NCBI GenBank assembly: GCA_002083775.1
Contig: MTEI01000002.1
Location: 434,001 to 498,000 of the forward strand
Length of the DNA: 64,000 bases
From: Rhodoferax ferrireducens
Lineage (GTDB): Bacteria; Pseudomonadota; Gammaproteobacteria; Burkholderiales; Burkholderiaceae_C
Direction: 5' to 3'
The first letter of the stretch is position 1. The number at the start of each line of letters is the position of its first letter. Both the position numbers and the translations under genes were made by a program. Under the pieces are notes generated by a model that was not told the DNA's origin, ran no database searches, and saw nothing but the letters and a program-made list of their open reading frames with translations. This document shows, piece after piece, positions 63,893 to 64,000 of this stretch.

Positions 63893-64000
63893 ATGTTGAC
63901 AGAAGACGGCAAACACCTGTATGTGAGCTACGACGAGTACAACAACCTGATCGAAAAACTTGCCATCAAGGTGTTTCAGTCGGGCTGGCAGTTTGACACC
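63893..64000 (+). CDS. Phosphoribosyltransferase (partial, 3' end outside window)
   Basis: Only 36 codons are in the window: it starts MLTEDGKHLYVSYDEYNNLI and continues to SGWQFDT. I recognise the start of the betaproteobacterial phosphoribosyltransferase (xanthine/hypoxanthine type) that follows purA; its PRPP-binding motif would lie beyond the edge. AGGAG lies 7 bases before ATG 63893. Purine salvage beside purA is a sensible context, but the exact substrate cannot be read here. Confidence 0.7.
   Translation, partial: MLTEDGKHLYVSYDEYNNLIEKLAIKVFQSGWQFDT

Overview
The window is a contiguous piece of a GC-rich betaproteobacterial chromosome. Protein sequences and gene order (hisS-yfgM-bamB-der-hfq-hflX-hflK-hflC-yjeT-hisZ-purA, paired cphA'/cphA, PDH and OGDH operons each with its own E3) fit Burkholderiales, most likely Comamonadaceae and Rhodoferax-like. 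The genus is inferred from remembered homologues, not from a search. I see no rRNA, tRNA, CRISPR array, prophage or complete insertion sequence. Almost everything is single-copy housekeeping DNA.

Layout. 1-7.6 kb: cyanophycin locus, with two cyanophycin synthetases (cphA', cphA) on + and, divergently, an ABC exporter with an N-terminal zinc ribbon followed by a DUF1854 gene. 7.6-14.1 kb: mfd on -, ispD and ispF on +, with a BCS1-like AAA ATPase between them on -. 14.2-24.1 kb: psiE-like gene, family III CoA-transferase, nitronate monooxygenase-like gene, DUF4124-glutaredoxin, prlC, folD, and a PAS histidine kinase with FixJ-type regulator. 24.3-31.1 kb: pyruvate dehydrogenase operon aceE-aceF-lpdA. 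31.3-35.6 kb: YqjI-like PadR regulator, NlpC/P60 peptidase, isochorismatase-family hydrolase, prpE. 35.8-43.2 kb: 2-oxoglutarate dehydrogenase operon sucA-sucB-lpd, then zapE and a small exported protein. 43.2-47.8 kb: PP2C phosphatase, bamD, rluD, scpB, rluB. 47.9-64 kb: a long co-directional series ndk-rlmN-pilW-rodZ-ispG-hisS-yfgM-bamB-der-hfq-hflX-hflK-hflC-yjeT-hisZ-purA, ending in a truncated phosphoribosyltransferase gene.

The unexpected content is three families of small dispersed repeats. Family A (about 45 bp, imperfect hairpin built on AGCCC...AAGGGCTAGTAGCTAT) occurs in intergenic gaps, supplies the stop codons of the convergent genes cphA and mfd, and appears in frame in the flexible linkers of AceF (twice), LpdA and probably SucB. 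Family B (GTCATTGCGGGCTTGACCCG-type palindromes) lies between aceE and aceF and is inserted in frame in Mfd. Family C (about 135 bp) occurs once upstream of each lpd gene, in opposite orientations, and its central hairpin shows compensatory base changes between the copies. These repeats, and the uncharacterised transporter/DUF1854 pair beside the cyanophycin synthetases, are the best leads. No intergenic gap exceeds 300 bases.
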